Shown here: positions 1 to 11,850 of the stretch, one piece after another
How the letters are laid out: every line of letters begins with the position of its first letter
How positions within the stretch are numbered: the first letter of the stretch is position 1
Origin: Embiotoca jacksoni
Taxonomy: Eukaryota > Chordata > Actinopteri > Embiotocidae
NCBI GenBank assembly: GCA_022577435.1
Contig: JAKOON010000008.1
Location: forward strand, 1,927,501 to 1,991,500
Length of the DNA: 64,000 nucleotides
Direction of reading: 5' to 3'
The notes under the pieces: generated by a model
Told to the model about the DNA's origin: nothing
Database searches by the model: none
Seen by the model: only the letters and a program-made list of their open reading frames with translations
Made by a program: the position numbers and the translations under genes

Positions 1-1650
1 CAGTTTAATAAAGCAAGTTACATATTACAAAAGAAGAAAAAAGGAGATAAAAGAAAAAAAAGAAAGAATCAAAGAAAACATATTTTTTCACAACTTCAAC
101 CATTGGAAGGTTACAGTAAGAATGACTTGGGAAAGTTATATTGTACAAAATATGAGAAAAAAATAGACTGAAAGAGCACCAAATTACAACATAAGTCATT
201 TAAAGATACTTTACATGGTAAGCTCAAGAATATATGTCATCATAGAGATAAAACAGACCATTCAACATTGAGCAAAGGAGGGCAGGAAAATCTCCTTTAT
301 GAAAGGAAGAAACTTATCCAGGCTCTGATGTGGGCGGCAATCTGCCTCGATCAGTTGGGGCGAGAGGAAAGGGAACAGTAAAAATAACAGGGGGTGGGGG
401 GGAATACAACAAAACAAATTTAAGTTGAAATTAAAAAAAGATGACAGTTATCTCCTTCGACACCTTCGTGCTGTGAATAAAATATTGCTAAAAAGGTAAG
501 TTACATTTTACAGAAATAAAAAAAAAAATAATAAAATACAACAAAAAAGTGAAATAAAAGGGAATACAATAACAAAACAAAACAAAATAAAAAAAGAAAG
601 TAATTTAAGTAGAATTAAAAATGTAAAGTCAAGAATTAAAAACATTTTGGAGTGAAACCCAATAATTCAACAATTCCCATGTGAGCAAAAGTGGGGAGGG
701 GAGAGAAAAGGAAAGTAAAGAAATACAGTGAAAACAGAATGAAATGGAAAAAAAAAGAAGGAAACTTGTCTTATTCAACACCTTCGTCCCAGCAAATAAG
801 AAATTCTCCAAACAGTCCTGTAGTTAGGAATGATTGGAGCATTTCTTGGGAAGACGTCCACTAAACGGAGAATCTTCCAAGAGATGAAGGTGTCGTTACA
901 GCTACAATCATAAATGAGTCATACAAAATGAAGTTGATATTTAACATACAGCCAAGACAGCGCTGTGTGGCAGTTCAAAGACGGTTCACGTTCAATCTCA
1001 TGGAGCTTGAGAGGATGTGCCGGGAAAGACGGGAAAAACTGCCCAAATCCAGGTCCCCTACAAAACAGTGAATTAAGGCCAGAGCTCGAAATGTGGCAGT
1101 GCACTACAACAACCTCTCAAAAGCTGCCAAATACTCTTTTGGCTGGTGCAGTATAGGATCAGCATACAGTTTACAGTGCATGTCCCTCCAGTTTTTAACT
1201 AATGGACTAAAAATCCCCAGATCACTAGTTAGAAACTTGTTGGTGGTCAGAAAGTCACATGATCTCTCTTCCAACTGTCGTTTTTAACCTTTTGAACCAA
1301 AACTTTGGAAGACCGACACAAACTAGCCCATCGTTTACCTCTAATGATGCTCTAAAGACAAACTAGATCAAGGAGTTTCCTCGCTAGCTCATCCCAGTTG
1401 ATATCTTTAGTTTAAACAGCACTAAATGAAGGAACTGAAGGAAAATGCAAAGAAACGCTGGAACTTGTACAACAGCTGATACTGACAGTCCACTGCTCAC
1501 AGACACCCAGAGCAGAGATGCCCAAATTATTTTCTGTGAAGGGACACGACTTAATGTGGATGGAGGGCCATGGGCAAAAAAAAAAAAGATGTTTTTGTTG
1601 TGTGAAAATACATTTCATTAAAATGTGACATATTTAACAGAAAATGAACA
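1..1650. other. A/T-rich non-coding DNA, no gene recognised
   Basis: This stretch is rich in A runs on the plus strand and has only short open frames of low-complexity composition. A phrase ending in 'acaccttcg' occurs twice (near 459 and 778), suggesting a small degenerate internal repeat. No coding exon, RNA gene or named transposon is recognisable. It could belong to the distal 3' end of a minus-strand gene lying outside the window, but nothing here shows that. Confidence 0.4.
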
Positions 1651-1659
1651 ATTTAAATC

Positions 1660-1890
1660 TACATTCATACCGGAAACATTGTACACAGACCCAAAACATT
1701 GCGCAATACTCCAGCTTTGCCAACACTACTGTTCTTGTAGGGTCGAGCAAACACACATACGTGTCTTTATATTTTTCATATCTGTATTTGTTTATCATAT
1801 CTTTATTTTCTATTTTCCCTTGTGTTGTGTTGGATTGTTTTCCTTTCATTTCATTTGACCATGAGAGACGACAATAAAGAATTCTGATAG
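1660..1890 (+). repeat. LINE-like 3' tail (degenerate)
   Basis: A pyrimidine-rich segment is followed by 'gacaataaagaattctgat'. Many teleost LINE copies end in an 'acaataaag' signal followed by a TTCTGA-type tail, so this is read as the 3' end of a 5'-truncated LINE. No reverse transcriptase codons remain. The family is not assignable by eye. Confidence 0.3.
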
Positions 1891-2681
1891 GCTGGCATAC
1901 TCTGATAAAATACAATCTTTAATCTACGTAAGAGTAACTTTGTTAATTTGCAGAAGTTATTGTCACAAAAGGTCTTGCTGAATTTTTCTAAATGTTCTCT
2001 TGTCAGTGAGCCGCTGCCTCGATGTCTCATCCTGACTGGCAGCACGAAGTCAGTGACACAGGACACACTAACAGCACATGAGCCTCAGCTGGAAAACAAA
2101 ACAATACGATAATTCTTTGTACATACGATGTGGTCCGATGTCATTTTGTAGGGGACTTTAACAGCACTGTGCTGAACATTGCAGTGAAACTCAAATTATG
2201 TACTCTTTACTTGCACAAAGTTTACAGTTTATAGTCGCTATGGTGAGGATTTTACAGAATTTAAATTAAGAATAATAAGAATTAGCACGAGTTCGTCAAA
2301 TACAGCCGTGGGACAAAACAAAGAGGGTGTGGCCCAAACTTGGCCCCCGGGCCACCTAATTGGGCTGCTCTGACTTAAAGTGTGGCCACAACCATGAGAA
2401 GTGAATTATACATGTATAAGAAAGGTGAACATGGGCCTGTTACTCCACCCAGCTCACCTGAGCACACAGTATGTTACGGACTCACAGGTCGCGTCTTTGG
2501 GGCACGTTGCATGTGACGGTCACAGTCACGTACAGAATAACACGGGCTTTTCAAGGACTCTTCTTAGGTGCGACATATTTTATCAGCGCGAAGAATTTCA
2601 TTTGTTGAAAAAACAATGTGAAGCCGGCGAGCAGATGTCAGGAAAAGCAAATTCAACTTGAAATATAGTGCTAGAAGCCTC
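1891..2681. other. Intergenic, nothing recognised
   Basis: Mixed-composition DNA downstream (3') of syap1. No convincing exon, repeat terminus or RNA gene was seen. The short open frame at 2401-2661 has no recognisable motif. Confidence 0.4.
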
Positions 2682-3140
2682 TTTATTTACATAAATGCAA
2701 CTTTACATTTGACTTCACTTTACTGTAACTACAGCAACACTTGACTGTACAACCCACCAGGAAGCAGCAGTGGAAACAAAGATAAAAAGTGGAAACAGAC
2801 AGGCCGACACCTTTTATAAAATGTAGAGTACTTGAACTGGAGCACCCTCTGGTGGCTTTTCCCCACAAACACAGAAAGTAGGGGAAAGCAAGAACAGCTA
2901 ATTTAGAAAGGAGCAATGAAGAACGACTTCACAAAGCTGCTGCCTCCAGCAGAGCTGACACTCTCTTACTAGTATTGGATCTACACTTCTTCATCATGTA
3001 CGGGAGAATGTTTAGAAGACAGTAATCACTGCTGTTTGGGGCACACGATTTGAAAGTTCTTCCTCTTTGTGCGTGATGCACTATTCATTCATTTTAGGCC
3101 ACATCACCACCCGTGAAGGAGACAAACGCGCCGTGATCTT
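2682..3140 (-). other. syap1: syap1 3' untranslated region with poly(A) signal
   Basis: The syap1 stop codon is at 3141-3143. Reading down the minus strand, the first good AATAAA hexamer (plus-strand TTTATT) is at 2682-2687. That would give a 3' UTR of about 450 bases. The assignment rests on distance and the hexamer only; no transcript evidence is available here. Confidence 0.45.
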
Positions 3141-6037
3141 CTAGCTGTTGTCCGCCTGGAGCATCTTCTCAATCTCTTGATCCCACTGCTCGTCCCTGTT
3201 GTCAGACTCAGTCACCACCTCGTACTCCTGGAGTTCTTGCTGCAGCTCACTTTCCCAATCTGCTGACTCATCTGCACACGAATGGAAGGGAAGGGAAGGG
3301 AAGATTAGGAGCTAAACAAGTGTTTACTCAGCAGTTTAATAATATGAATCCTGATTATTGTCTTCCAAAACCCCAAAAGTAGTGAGTATTTTAAACTTTA
3401 CATTTAGTGTACAACTACAGCTTAAATATTAATAGAAACTCTTCTGAAGCTGACCATCAGCAGAAGCGACGTTGTCCTTCTTATCCAGCACCAGCTGCTC
3501 CATCTCTTTCCTCAGGTCTTCCTGGTTGATGGCCGTCGAGTCGAAAGCGTCGCTGACAAACTCGGACACGCCGGGACTTGTTGATATCTCCTCGTCTTCC
3601 TCCTGAGGACGCTGGGAGTCACACAGACGGGACAGAAAAATGGGAAACTGACTCTTCTGCTCCTTGTCAACTTCTCAAATAGAAAATGTAGAGACACGTT
3701 GGACTTCTACCTTCTGTATGTCGCTGATAGAAACTGGTGGAGTTTTCGGTCTGACGTTGTCTACAAAGAAACAATATAGTGCTCTTAGTTTTCCATATGT
3801 AAATCACATGCTGTTGACCCGTGGATTTACTCTAAAACCACTAACCTGCCTGGGGCTCTTACCAGAGCTGATGTGTGGAGCAAAATGCAAGCTGTATAAT
3901 GAGGAGGTGGATAGCAGGGACTGAGGACCTGCTCGTCATCACAAACCTCTCCAAAAACCACGTAGGCCGTAGATGGCGTCCGATTCATTGAGATGAGATC
4001 CTTCCTCATAGCTCAGGAATACTTAGTCTACCTACATCCTCCAGAGTAGGTTCTCATTATCACCACAGCCCGTTCTGGGGGGAAAACGATCCTCCACGTA
4101 GGGCCTGATTTACTAAGATCTCAAATAAAGGGTACTTTAAATTGCGTGTTTATTGCAAAGATTTTCATATTTATGTTGCACCTGTTTTGCGGGTGAGTTA
4201 CTGAGAGTAATTGTGTCTTTAATATCAGCTGCAAATCGCTGTATTTAAATGTGGTGTTTGCGTGTGTTAAAGTGATTCCAGCCGTGAAAACCACAGAACG
4301 ACCGTAAAAGCAAAAAGAAATCTGACCCCATTGAAATTAATAAATATGAATATAACAAGAACAACGCGCTATAGAGGAGATTATCAGCGAGGAAGTCAAT
4401 ACTGTGAAAAACAAAAAGATGAATAGATGAAATGATGAGAAAATGGCAAGATACTAGGCACAAAATAAAAAGGGCCTATAATAAAACGTGGATGAGATGC
4501 TCCAACAAACACCGATCAGCAGGTTCAGATCTTTCTGTGATGAGCAGGTGACTTTTCATTCGGTGTCTCGCGACTGCTCGTGAACCTGATGAAGCTACCT
4601 GTGAATTCTGCGGGACACATTCAGGACCTGTGACAGCACGCCTGACAAACAGGACTGGGGGGGATATCTAAGCAGCGATACGCTGGAACGGCCCAGAGGC
4701 AAGAAACTGCTGAGTCGTAAGAAGTTTTGACATTGCTGGTATTTCGTGGCTCCTTCTTGATATTGGCTTTAAATCATCATTCAGTTCATTCAATAACTCA
4801 GAAATGTCATCGCTGGACAAACGGTATGTCTGAATAATTTATGCCCCAGTTCCACGGGTGTAAAACACATTCCCTACATACTCTTTGGTTTCCCTGCGTC
4901 TCCTTCTCACCACAACAACAGCAGTCGTCTCTCCAGATTTGCGCACCTGATTAATAAGTTCCTTTCCTTTAAAACATACACGCAATCACTTCTCCTATTT
5001 CTACTTTCATGTTTAGTAAATATCGTTGCGGGTGCTAAATTGTTCTATTTGCATGTTCCCTCCCAGTACTTTGCACCTTCAAGTAGAAACGCCCAAACTG
5101 ACATAAGCATGCAGGCAAACACGCAAAATGGACGACGTGTGTTAAATTGCATATTTGAAAGACGCAGTCCTCACTGCACGTCGTCAGTAGATCAGGAAAA
5201 CATTCACACCATCATCTCTGACAGTCAACCGTTGTTTGGAAGTGGAAATGAAAGGACAACAAATGTGAAATGGCTCTCATCTCCGGTCTTCATGTTTAAC
5301 TGGTGTGCCAGTGCAGAAACTCTTTAACTAACGCAGCCAGCTAAAGTCAGACTACGTTTGATTAACAATTTAATGCGAAGACACTCGGTGAGGTGCAAAC
5401 TGATGTCCAGGTAGGACACCTCTGGACACGTAGTGGTGTTACTGCAACAGCTTGATGCTGGAAGACTGAAGAAGTTTCAAATTCACCTTTCACACCTGCT
5501 ATTTCGGTTCTGACCAAACTGAAAGGTCCAATGATCTGAACCAAACAAAGTACCGTAGCTGAAAGCACGTTTAAATACACGTCATCCGACCTCACTTTGA
5601 CGTATTTATGTCCGTGTATTGACTTTTTTGAAATTTGATTTAAAAGGGTTTTTATTCATTTAATGTAGATCTGATGGTTTTTGGGCAGTTTGTCTTCCCT
5701 TTTGTAAACATGCATTATGTAAAGCACTTTGATTTACCTTTGTGGATGAAATGTGTGATGAGCAGCTCTAAAAATCCGACCTGTTAAGACGACGTCCTCC
5801 GGTGCGACGTCGGCCCCTCTGTCCCCGCCGTCCTTCTGCTGCTGCTGCTGCGCTGCCAGCGCCGTGAGCTGAGCCGACTGCTTGATCAGAGACACGCGGT
5901 AGAAATAATTCCTCCAAAACACCTCCTCCTTCACACTGTTGAACACAAAACACATCGCCAAACATTTTATAATATCACATTGATGTTGCTTCAGAAACAG
6001 GCACTTCATATGAAATACTGTACATGCTGAGCAAACA

Positions 6038-6082
<45 letters not shown>

Positions 6083-6437
6083 GACTACTAACTGTTTAGG
6101 AACCAGGTCGAAGCGCATGCGGTTGAGGAGCTGGTCCTCCTCCAGCATCACTGAAGCCAGAGGATACATCTGCTCCATGTCGAAGTGGAACTGAACGCCA
6201 GCCGGTGGGTCCCGCAGGAAGTTCCTCTTGTCCTGGAAGCAGGAGCCACACAGCTCACTTTTTACACAAAGGGCTAATTATTGTAGAGATGATCACACTG
6301 TCAGGATGACACATTCACACAGCTTAGAGGGTCAGATGTCTTGGCTTACAGCGGACAGAGCAAGGATCTGCTGCTGGATCGTCTCTTCTTCATTGTAGCC
6401 GACCCAGGGAAGCACGGCTGCTTCTACACAAACATCA

Positions 6438-6499
<62 letters not shown>

Positions 6500-8202
6500 C
6501 TTCAGTTCCTCTTTTTTTTCTCCCACGTGTACACACCTGCTTCTCTGTTGACACAAGCTGTTCGGTCAGCGTATGATATGAGCTGCTGGTATCGTGACAT
6601 CACAAAGGTTACAGTTTATATCAATGAGGTCGTTCAGGATCGCAATTTGAATTTATTATGACATTTTAAAGCGGCAACTCATACTTTCTGATATATTAGC
6701 ATTGTGACAATTTAAAGGAAATAATTTCATTTAAATATTCAAATTCATAAAACAGTTTAATTCAAATCTACTGCTATTATCAACACTTCTACTTTGACTG
6801 CATTCGTCTCTGACGGTTAAAACATTTATATTTGTCCTCTCTTGAACTTATCAACTTGTAACTTAAAACATTTCTGAACCAACAAATGTATCAACTTTAA
6901 AACTCGGATGGACGATGCAACTGAAACACAGTAATCTGTTTCGTTTGGACGCAACCCTTGAAACCCTTCTAGGTTCATGCTATTTGTTATTCTTCATCTC
7001 TTTATCCTGTATTTGTGCTTTGTGTTGCTCAATCCTGCCTGTACTTTGTGCCAGTGTTAAATACTGCATGTTGTAAGACTCGACTCCTACTGGTTACCAG
7101 GACAGTCTTCGTCCTGTAGTCTCCTCCAGGCGTGCGCTGCTGCTTAGGTTTTTATGTGTCGGTTTTAGCTTCTCACTATTCTGACAGTGACTTCACGGTT
7201 ACTACATGACTGAAATGTTTCCCAGGTTTCATTAAGGCCCAAAGCATGTGACCTCACTGGAAGCTAGTATTTTTTTTTTTTTAGATTACCTGTAAGTAAC
7301 TGGCCTGTTGTTGTAAAGACAATTTATTTGTGTTCTGATTTTACCTGATTTTTTTGCCTTCTTCTCTTGGACAAATTTCTCTTGTTCCTTTTGGAAGTCT
7401 CCTAAAAAAGTCTGCAAATACACAAAAAACATTGTCATGGCATATTTGTCACGGTAACAAGGACATAAAGCAGAATGCTGCCCTTTAAAAACAACATCTG
7501 TACTTCCAACATGCCTTGTCTATGATCCCATCAATGTTCCCTTCTTCCACCGTCTTCTTGATGGTCTGAGCGGTCTCCACCACCGAGTCCGAGATCTTCT
7601 TGGTGGCATTGGAGGCAAAACTGAAGATGTAATCTGGGGATGGAGAAAACAGGCGGGTCAACTACAGTACCACACTGCGGGGAGGTCAGTATGAACAGTG
7701 CCACAGATTAGAGGAGCTTCTGCTGCAGTCAGACATCCTGCTGTTGACACTGGGCCAAAAATAAAATAAATCTGAAGACCAAACCTCAGTTGGATGTCAC
7801 GAGGATTAAGACTGCTCTGAGGAAACCTTTGACCAATACATCAATTCGACTGATGTATTGGGTTTATGAGGAGTTAACACAAACAAAAAGACTGACGTCA
7901 CCTGGAATAAGGCAACTTTAATCACCTGGCTTGATGTCTAATAAAACGTGATGTCATTGAGTGAAAGCAGCAGGGGGTAACACTAGTGAAAGGAGCTGCT
8001 CCTCACCTCCCAGCCCTTTGCTGTGCTCGGAGTTGTCCTGGTTCGCCTCTGCTTCTTCATCAGCTGGCTGCTGTTTGTTTACCTCGTTTTGAGCTTCCAC
8101 CACCTTTTCTTCCTGGTCCGCACTCACGTTTTCCGTGTCATCCGACGTCTTCGTGTACGTCGGGTCCTCCAAACCCAACCACGTCCCTAAACCTTTGAAC
8201 AT
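3141..8202 (-). CDS. syap1: Synapse-associated protein 1 (SYAP1), BSD-domain protein, nine coding exons
   Basis: Coding exons on the minus strand, 5' to 3': 8202-8007, 7633-7515, 7411-7345, 6423-6350, 6232-6093, 5935-5781, 3760-3711, 3611-3455, 3271-3141. The sum is 1089 nt, 362 residues plus stop, close to the roughly 350 residues of mammalian SYAP1. All junctions keep frame. Recognisable blocks include the [11 protein letters not shown] start, the [14 protein letters not shown] segment, the BSD signature VFWRNYF at residues 204-210, a short Q run, [15 protein letters not shown], and the acidic end [20 protein letters not shown]1 is a cytoplasmic/Golgi-associated adaptor linked in mammals to Akt signalling and neuronal terminals; that role is family knowledge. 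Intron 2 starts with GC instead of GT. The 2 kb intron 6 holds a Harbinger fossil. The gene is divergent from phospho2. The exact start of exon 8 could be nine bases later. Confidence 0.93.
4095..5060 (-). mobile_element. Harbinger (PIF) DNA transposon fossil in syap1 intron 6
   Basis: The left edge has GGGCCTGATTTACTAAG (about 4101-4117), a terminus familiar from teleost Harbinger elements. A related TTTAGTAAAT stretch lies near 5012, which may mark the degenerate other end. Between them, about 4795 down to 4600 on the minus strand, two frames together resemble the N-terminal half of a HARBI1-type transposase: the segment includes [13 protein letters not shown] and FLASGPFQR, followed in another frame by [15 protein letters not shown]. 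The frame break and internal stops show it is dead. The right boundary is uncertain. Confidence 0.55.
5640..5760 (+). repeat. LINE-like 3' tail in syap1 intron 6
   Basis: The phrase 'gtaaagcactttgatttacctttgtggatgaaa' is close to the conserved 3' tail of several teleost LINE families, in which it precedes a 'gctatacaaataaa' end. Only the tail is present. It stops a few bases before the splice donor of syap1 exon 6 (donor at 5779-5780 on the minus strand). Confidence 0.3.
6041..6079. repeat. (AC)n microsatellite in syap1 intron 5
   Basis: About 19 uninterrupted AC dinucleotides lie 13 bases downstream (in syap1 orientation) of exon 5, whose CDS end is 6093. Length change here could affect the donor neighbourhood, though the donor itself is outside the repeat. 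Confidence 0.95.
6440..6498. repeat. (CA)n microsatellite in syap1 intron 3
   Basis: About 29 CA dinucleotides lie just upstream (in gene orientation) of the exon 4 acceptor at 6424-6425. The acceptor is therefore fed by a GT-rich rather than pyrimidine-rich tract on the minus strand. Confidence 0.95.
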
Positions 8203-9312
8203 GTTGGTCGAAACAAATTCAGTTTGAGCGTTAAAGACTGGAGCAACAACAATCTGCCCAGTGAGAGAGTCTCGACTTTATGCAACCAGGAACCCAGAAA
8301 CCGACGGAGTTTCTTCTTCTCTCTTTGCTTTGATGTAGTTGTGAGACACTGACGCCTAGTGGTCAAATAACTGAAATGACGCCCTCTGATGAAGTCAGTG
8401 GATAAACTTCAGTTTTAGATTTTCAGTAGTTATAAATGTGTCTGCATACATGTTACTGTGGTGCAATATATTAACAAAATATATGAAAAAAAACAAAGTA
8501 AATTAATTTCGGCAAAATTATCACAAATATTTTAATTAAAGTAAATCCAAAACATCTTTCAAAATAAAAACAACAAGGTAATATATTGTCTGAAATCATA
8601 TGCTTATAATGGTCATTAAAGGAAAGACTAAAAATAAAAATGTAATTATTTTGATTATTATTTTACTATTTATTTGTATTAAAACAACACTCCGAAAAGA
8701 GGGACGACCAGCAGGTGGCGGTAATGAGCGCAGAACTCTTACACGTCTTGTAACACAACAAGACGAGGAGGAAGACAGACCGGAGGACTCATGACAGGCA
8801 GGTAGATGTCAGTTTGCTGTTGATCGCGATTTCACTGAATATTGTACATTTAATGTTTGTTGTTTGAGGTACAGTTTGTTGCAGAAATCAGTCACGGGCC
8901 CGTTATTCCTCCACAGCCCGATCGGAACTGTTGGAGTTTCATTTCAGCCGGGAATTAGCCGGGCCCGCGAGTCCGCTCACTCGGACGGACCCGGGTGTAC
9001 ACCAGACTCCTCCTGGAAAACAGTCATTTAAAGCGTAGCAAGGTTTAATTAAAAAATTGCAGTGAATAGAAAATAACTTAAAATGTTCTGTGATTAATTG
9101 ATAGGCTGTGGTACAATCGGGATACAGAGAAGAGCGATTTATTGGAAGTTAAAGTGATGGCCTATTGTCACGGTTTGTGCTGATAAAAACAAATAGGTCT
9201 TGATCATGAAATTAATTATCTAACAAGAGTAAAAGATAATGACAAGCAATGAATTAAACATTGAGGTTCAAATAAATGGTCGTTTGAAAGTGTTGATTTT
9301 TTTTTTTTCCAG
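8203..9312. promoter_or_regulatory. Divergent promoter region of syap1 and phospho2
   Basis: The two start codons face away from each other, 1117 bases apart, so both 5' ends must lie here. The block 8708-9010 is richer in C+G than its surroundings. A candidate non-coding first exon of phospho2 ends at 'gacaggcag|gtagat' near 8800, and the acceptor before the ATG-bearing exon is at 9311-9312. Start sites are inferred, not seen. Confidence 0.6.
8708..8721 (+). promoter_or_regulatory. CTCF-type binding site match
   Basis: CCAGCAGGTGGCGG fits the published vertebrate CTCF consensus CCASYAGRKGGCRS at all 14 positions. By composition alone such a match is expected about 0.03 times in 64 kb, counting both strands. 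It lies between the two divergent genes, a common place for CTCF. Binding itself is inference. Confidence 0.5.
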
Positions 9313-9319
9313 GTGAAAG

Positions 9320-10266
9320 ATGAAGATTTTGATGGTGTTTGATTTCGACCACACTGTGGTCGATGACAACAGTGACACCTGGGTGATCAGGTAAAGACCA
9401 CTTTATACTAGTCGACTGCAACATCAGAAAAGAGCATGATTATTTGTAACGTTCATTACAAGTTACATCACCGATTTATCCGGTGTGAATATTTGAGTTG
9501 TTTTCTGTTTTCAGATGTCTTCCAACTCAGACTCTTCCTGACTCTGTGAAGCATTCATACAGGAAAGGCCTCTGGACTGAGTTTATGGGCAGGGTGATGA
9601 ACTACATAGGTGAGAGTTCATAACGCCGTTTGCAATTGTGTTTAAATCCGTCCTCTGACCTGCTCATTCAGTCCCGACCTTTTTACATCGATTCATACAG
9701 GAGACCAGGAGGTCAGCCCCGACAGGATCCGCAGCGTGATGGAGACCATCCCCTTCACAGCTGGAATGACTGACCTGCTGACATTTATATCAGAGAATAA
9801 AAGCACAGTCGACTGCATCGTCATCTCCGACTCCAACACCGTGTTCATAGACTGGATCCTCCGTGCGGCGGGACTCCAGGCAGCTGTCGACCGGGTTTTC
9901 ACCAACCCGGCTGAGTTCAGCGAGTCCGGGCGCATGCGGGTTCGGTGCCATCACTCTCACGACTGCGATCGATGCCCCGTTAACCTCTGCAAGAGGAAAG
10001 TCCTGGAGCTCTACCTGTCCCAGCAGTCTGGCGGGGGTGTGGAGTACGAGCGGATCTTCTACGTGGGAGACGGCGGGAACGACCTCTGCCCTACTTCCTG
10101 TCTGAGAGGGCGTGATATCGTGATGCCCAGGAAGGGGTACACGCTGGAGAAACTGCTGCGCAAAATGGAAGGTCAGGAAGACGACGCTTCTCTAAGAGCC
10201 AAAGTCATCGCGTGGAGCAGCGCCACCGACATCCTCCAGGAGCTGAAGACAAGTATGCAGTCGTAA
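9320..10266 (+). CDS. phospho2: PHOSPHO2, pyridoxal phosphate phosphatase of the HAD superfamily
   Basis: Three coding exons, 9320-9390, 9515-9609 and 9701-10266, join in frame to 732 nt, 243 residues, matching the roughly 241 residues of mammalian PHOSPHO2. HAD motif I is DFDHTVVD (nucleophile D8, acid/base D10), motif II is the SDSN at 98-101, a basic CKRK lies near 152-155, and motif IV is GDGGND at 178-183. The cysteine/histidine cluster HDCDRCPVNLC is typical of the PHOSPHO family. The residues SDTW after motif I and VFIDW after motif II favour PHOSPHO2 over the skeletal PHOSPHO1. The family hydrolyses pyridoxal 5'-phosphate in the cytosol (known for the human enzyme). The start is chosen because the exon opens seven bases after a TTTTTTTTCCAG acceptor. 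All catalytic residues are present. Confidence 0.95.
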
Positions 10267-10665
10267 CCGCGGCCAGTGGAGGCGTCCACTTCTCAGCTGG
10301 AAGGGAAATATTGCACTTACAGTATCTATCATTTTAAGATTTTTTTTTTTTTAAGTTTGTTTCCGATGATAAAATTGTTTTCATTTATTCACCATTTTTT
10401 TTTTTTTTTTTTTAATAATTGCTAAGTTGTATTCAGGGAATTTTATCTCAACAATGACAACCCACAAATTATGGTTGGGCTCGAAGTGGAGGCGTCTCGG
10501 TCCAACTGCAATTCATAAACATGACGGCAACGATGTTTACAACTGCAGTGTGTGTTTGAAGTTGAACCGTATCTCAGTTATAGTCAGTACAGTATGTAAG
10601 AGCTCAGTTTTTACTCGAGGCTTTAACCAAGAAGCAGGAATAAACCTTCAAAAGGGAGATGAGAA
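10267..10665 (+). other. phospho2: phospho2 3' untranslated region with poly(A) signal
   Basis: The stop codon ends at 10266. The first good AATAAA downstream is at 10639-10644, so the 3' UTR is about 400 bases. Two T runs (10339-10352, 10397-10413) lie within it. Confidence 0.5.
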
Positions 10666-11773
10666 AGTGATCTGGATCTAATGAAGTGAAATTCAGGGAA
10701 CTCTTGGACTCTCCACGAACAGTTTACAATTTGGAGTTGAAATGAAAAGCAGTGTAATGGCACCTGGTGCCTGAAAGCAATCTGATTTATAGATGACTCC
10801 TTTTATTGCGTTAACTCCTTACTTACTGGGCTGGGTGAAAATCCCACCGGTGTCTTTTAAATGTTATCAGCCTCTTCTGAATCATCTGTAGAAAAGCACA
10901 AAGCCTCACAGCTTCAGTGTAAACCTTCGAGATACAAGTACAACAACAGTAACAGAAGCAACTATGTGAGTTCCTTACTTTGTGTGTTTACTGCAGAATT
11001 GTAGTTTCTTTCCTCAGCTGTCATCTGAACGGGAAAAAAGTCCCGCGAACAAATTGCATCCAAGCGCTGAGTCTTTTTTTGTTTTTGGTTCAAATATGGA
11101 TGTTAAATCCCAATATTTAAACAAACAAGGTGTCTTGTTATTTCCCCACAGATGAGGCTCTGGAGAGCCAGGCGAGCGTTTCCCACGGCTTCGAGCCTTC
11201 ATGCTTCGCTCAGCTAATGCTGCCTTCAAATTTGGTCGTGTTCATGGAGTCCGTTTGAACTCTCCTCTTGTTGTATTCAGAAGTTCCTGAAAGCTCTTGA
11301 GTTCACGAATTTTGACGTGTTTGCTGACATTCACAGAAAAATCGGAGAGCATGCGAGGTCAGTTTTTGTTGAACGGTTGGGTTTTATAATGTAATTTTAA
11401 TTGTAAAGTTTTTCTTTTTTTTTTATTTAACATTTTAATGTTCCACTTTGCATTTCCTGCTTGACATTACCCACCTGCCAGCTTGCTAAAACTGTGTGGC
11501 TTCTGGACCAAGTCCAAGTTGCTGTTGCCTGGCAACAGCATTAAGCACTTGAACGCAAGCATGTGCAAACGACTTCCCACGTCATCACAACAACCTCCAT
11601 TAAAAGGCAGCTGGACAGACAGACAGACAGACAGGTGGCATCGAGCCTCAACAAGAACTACTGGCGAGAAAGAAAGTTGGCATTTTCTGTTAAGGATCAA
11701 TACTTTATGTTGTCATGATATGTTCATACATTTATGAATACCAGTTGTGTGAAGGCTTTGCAGAGCTCTTTAA

Positions 11774-11776
<3 letters not shown>
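10666..11776. other. Intergenic; one exon-like segment at 11280-11360
   Basis: No complete gene is seen. A segment bounded by a TGTATTCAG-type acceptor (about 11280) and a GAG|GTCAGT-type donor (about 11360) stays open and would encode about 26 residues including FTNFDVFADIH. No partner exon was found, so it is not called as a gene. Confidence 0.3.
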
Positions 11777-11849
<73 letters not shown>

Positions 11850-11850
11850 A
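11777..11850. repeat. (AT)n microsatellite
   Basis: About 37 AT dinucleotides, interrupted once by a G at 11831. The tract is palindromic and able to form cruciforms. Confidence 0.95.

Noticed and set aside
5734..6556. ORFs with long CV or TH repeats around 6.0 and 6.4 kb
   Set aside because: They are translations of CA/GT microsatellites in syap1 introns; only the exon parts are real.
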